Assembly (NCBI GenBank): GCA_002293105.1
Contig: DBCP01000034.1
Coordinates: 370-7,582 of the forward strand
DNA from: Bacteroidetes bacterium UBA955
GTDB lineage: Bacteria > Bacteroidota > Bacteroidia > NS11-12g > UBA955
Length of the DNA: 7,213 bases
Direction of reading: 5' to 3'
This document shows positions 5,658 to 7,213 of this stretch, one piece after another. Position 1 is the stretch's first letter; each line of letters opens with the position of its first letter. The notes beneath the pieces were generated by a model. It ran no database searches and was not told where the DNA came from. It saw only the letters and a program-made list of their open reading frames with translations. The position numbers were made by a program, and so were the translations under genes.

Positions 5658-7213
5658 TTAGAAATCCGTTCCTACGCTTACCCGCATTCTGAATTGTACA
5701 AAAGAATCATCGTTTTGAACGGCATTCACCCAAATGGGAAAATCGACCCGAAGATTGATGGGCTTTGCGGCGCGTAAGGCTTTGTTTTTGGTAATGGTGG
5801 ACCAGTTTCTTAGATTAACACTGGCGCCGAAACCAGCATCGGCGAGCAATCGGCTATATACTTGGCTGGTGACCATTTCGCGATTTGTGTTCAAGCTGTT
5901 GAGGGGTTGTCCGATGATACCCGCATCGCCAAATAAGTAAGGATTGATACCAAGCAGTTTAACTTTTGGTATCCATCGAAAATAGGGTGTTAGGTCGAGG
6001 GCGGCATTGATACCCAGTCCTTGATTTCCCCTAAAGAATGCCAGCGTGGTATCGTTTCCGTTGGCTTGTTTTACAGTTTTGGGCGCACTGTAGCCATTGA
6101 ATCCGCGCAGGTTAAGTCCACCGTTCACTTGTATCGTATTCCATTGGGTACTGCTGTTGTTGAGGTTGTACATGCCAAAATCGCGATAGAGATCTTGTTG
6201 AAATGCGTCTTCTGGGTTGGCAGAGGCTAGATAAAGAACCGATTCGGGTGTAGGATTATTGCCTCCCCCAAAGTATGCGAGAGAGCGAAGACGAAGCAGG
6301 GTCTTGCCAACGGGTTGAAAGTGTTTCCATTCTAGTTGAACGAATCCGTATTGTGAGTTACTCCAAGGCGAAGGCATACGCATGTCAAATCGCACAGAAC
6401 CTGATTTGCCCCAACCGCTATATGCCTGTTTTACATATAGGTTGAGTTGCGCTTGCGCAACATAGCTCCATTGGTTGGCCGTTGAAAGAAATCCATCGAG
6501 CTGATCTCTTTGTGGAAAATAAGGGTCGCGACCAGACACCTGGCTATTGATCCAAGGGTTATAGAATGGCTGGTCTATGTTGTATTGGAGGCGGTGGTAG
6601 CGCTGCATGGATTTTCCATTGAGGCCATATTCTGTTTTCCCGATGCGATTGAACCAGCCCAATTCATGGGTATTGATTTCATTATAAAGGAGCGATTGGT
6701 AGTAATAAGTGCCACCGCCACGGGTTTGGTGTTTGAATTCTGCTTGGTACTGCAATTTAGGGGCATGGCTATTGCGAGCTTGCCATCCTGAAGTATACCA
6801 CAGGCCGAGGTTGAATTCTTTTTTCCGTCCGGCGTACTGTCCGCTCGCTACCGCTCCCAACAGCACGCCGGAAGCCACGTTGTATCGCACAGCAGGACGA
6901 ACCAGTCCCTGATAAACCCCCAAATAATTGGTGTTAGCGCCGTTACCGAGGTCGAGTCGCCACTCACTGCGCTTTTTCCAAACGTTGTTCACCCGGTTGA
7001 TATCGGCCAAACGACCACTGCGATCGAGCCATACCTGTTTGACTTTGCCGTCTACGGGCATTTCGATATCAAAAGTGTATGTTGGGCGCAGTTTGTCCCA
7101 CCCAATCCAGGGTTTGAGGTTGTATCGTCCGGGCTTTTGGTATTGTGAAACGGGGATGGTGATTGAGTAGAAGACATCGGACGGTGAAACGTTGCGGTTG
7201 TTGCGGTTTTTGG
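5658..7213 (-). CDS. Outer-membrane protein with C-terminal Omp85-like beta-barrel, probable M1-type metallopeptidase fusion; 5' end outside window
   Basis: The frame is open from the right edge to a TAA at 5660-5658, giving 517 visible residues. The in-frame ATG at 7061 is internal, because coding continues upstream of it to the edge. The first 75 or so residues contain a beta-rich segment (RYNLKPWIGW, YTFDIEMPVDG) ending in a VWLDRSGRLADINRVNN stretch. This resembles the end of the catalytic part of long Bacteroidota M1-like aminopeptidases. From about residue 105 the sequence alternates aromatic and polar residues in repeated strands, as in a transmembrane barrel of about 390 residues, and ends in Phe as many outer-membrane proteins do. 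LRGF (6110-6099) and LFGDAG (5936-5919) correspond to the (V/I)RG(F/Y) loop-6 motif and the FxDxG motif of the Omp85 superfamily. Barrel assignment is good; the peptidase domain lies outside the window and is inferred. No HExxH motif is visible here. Confidence 0.7.
   Translation of the reverse strand, partial: KNRNNRNVSPSDVFYSITIPVSQYQKPGRYNLKPWIGWDKLRPTYTFDIEMPVDGKVKQVWLDRSGRLADINRVNNVWKKRSEWRLDLGNGANTNYLGVYQGLVRPAVRYNVASGVLLGAVASGQYAGRKKEFNLGLWYTSGWQARNSHAPKLQYQAEFKHQTRGGGTYYYQSLLYNEINTHELGWFNRIGKTEYGLNGKSMQRYHRLQYNIDQPFYNPWINSQVSGRDPYFPQRDQLDGFLSTANQWSYVAQAQLNLYVKQAYSGWGKSGSVRFDMRMPSPWSNSQYGFVQLEWKHFQPVGKTLLRLRSLAYFGGGNNPTPESVLYLASANPEDAFQQDLYRDFGMYNLNNSSTQWNTIQVNGGLNLRGFNGYSAPKTVKQANGNDTTLAFFRGNQGLGINAALDLTPYFRWIPKVKLLGINPYLFGDAGIIGQPLNSLNTNREMVTSQVYSRLLADAGFGASVNLRNWSTITKNKALRAAKPINLRVDFPIWVNAVQNDDSFVQFRMRVSVGTDF

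Noticed and set aside
6510..6791. A 93-codon plus-strand open frame in the barrel gene
   Set aside because: It is a shadow of the minus-strand beta-barrel coding sequence, with no recognisable motif or start context.
7059..7061. ATG at 7061 as the start of the barrel protein
   Set aside because: The same frame stays open for 50 more codons to the window edge with protein-like sequence, so this Met is internal.

Overview
The window looks like a chromosomal segment from a member of the Bacteroidota, perhaps a Chitinophagia- or Saprospiria-like lineage. The evidence is an S46-family dipeptidyl-peptidase, a DUF3822-type gene next to rsmD and coaD, and -7 promoter motifs of the Bacteroidota form TAnnTTTG in front of several starts. 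Spacing is very tight: genes overlap or nearly touch at most junctions. No rRNA, tRNA, CRISPR array, insertion sequence or phage gene was seen.

Left part (1-2667). The minus-strand 5' part of a secreted S46 peptidase runs off the left edge. Divergent from it is a two-gene plus-strand operon. The first gene is an intact metallo-beta-lactamase-fold 'ligase-associated DNA exonuclease'. It is coupled through an ATGA overlap to a 296-residue ATP-dependent DNA ligase homologue. That homologue keeps part of the N-terminal DNA-binding domain and the C-terminal OB-fold domain but lacks the whole nucleotidyltransferase (adenylation) domain between them. The Lhr-type helicase and phosphoesterase genes that often complete this repair operon are not here. 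The ligase-like gene instead runs 47 bp into the convergent pyrE. This catalytic-domain-less ligase, still open and still coupled to an intact nuclease, is the most unusual item in the window.

Middle (2621-3896). pyrE (minus) and a NUDIX hydrolase (plus) are divergent and share a CATG in which their start codons overlap. Each has a TAnnTTTG-like -7 element just inside the other's coding region, so the two promoters appear to be embedded in the opposing genes.

Right part (3899-7213). A minus-strand cluster reads, in transcription order: an outer-membrane barrel protein (5' end beyond the window), a DUF3822-like gene with a probable leaderless GTG start, rsmD (16S rRNA m2G966 methyltransferase) and coaD (phosphopantetheine adenylyltransferase). 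The barrel protein has Omp85-like signatures and a short N-terminal stretch that resembles the end of an M1-type metallopeptidase. The functions here are housekeeping (pyrimidine synthesis, coenzyme A, ribosome modification) plus two envelope or secreted peptidase-type proteins at the edges.
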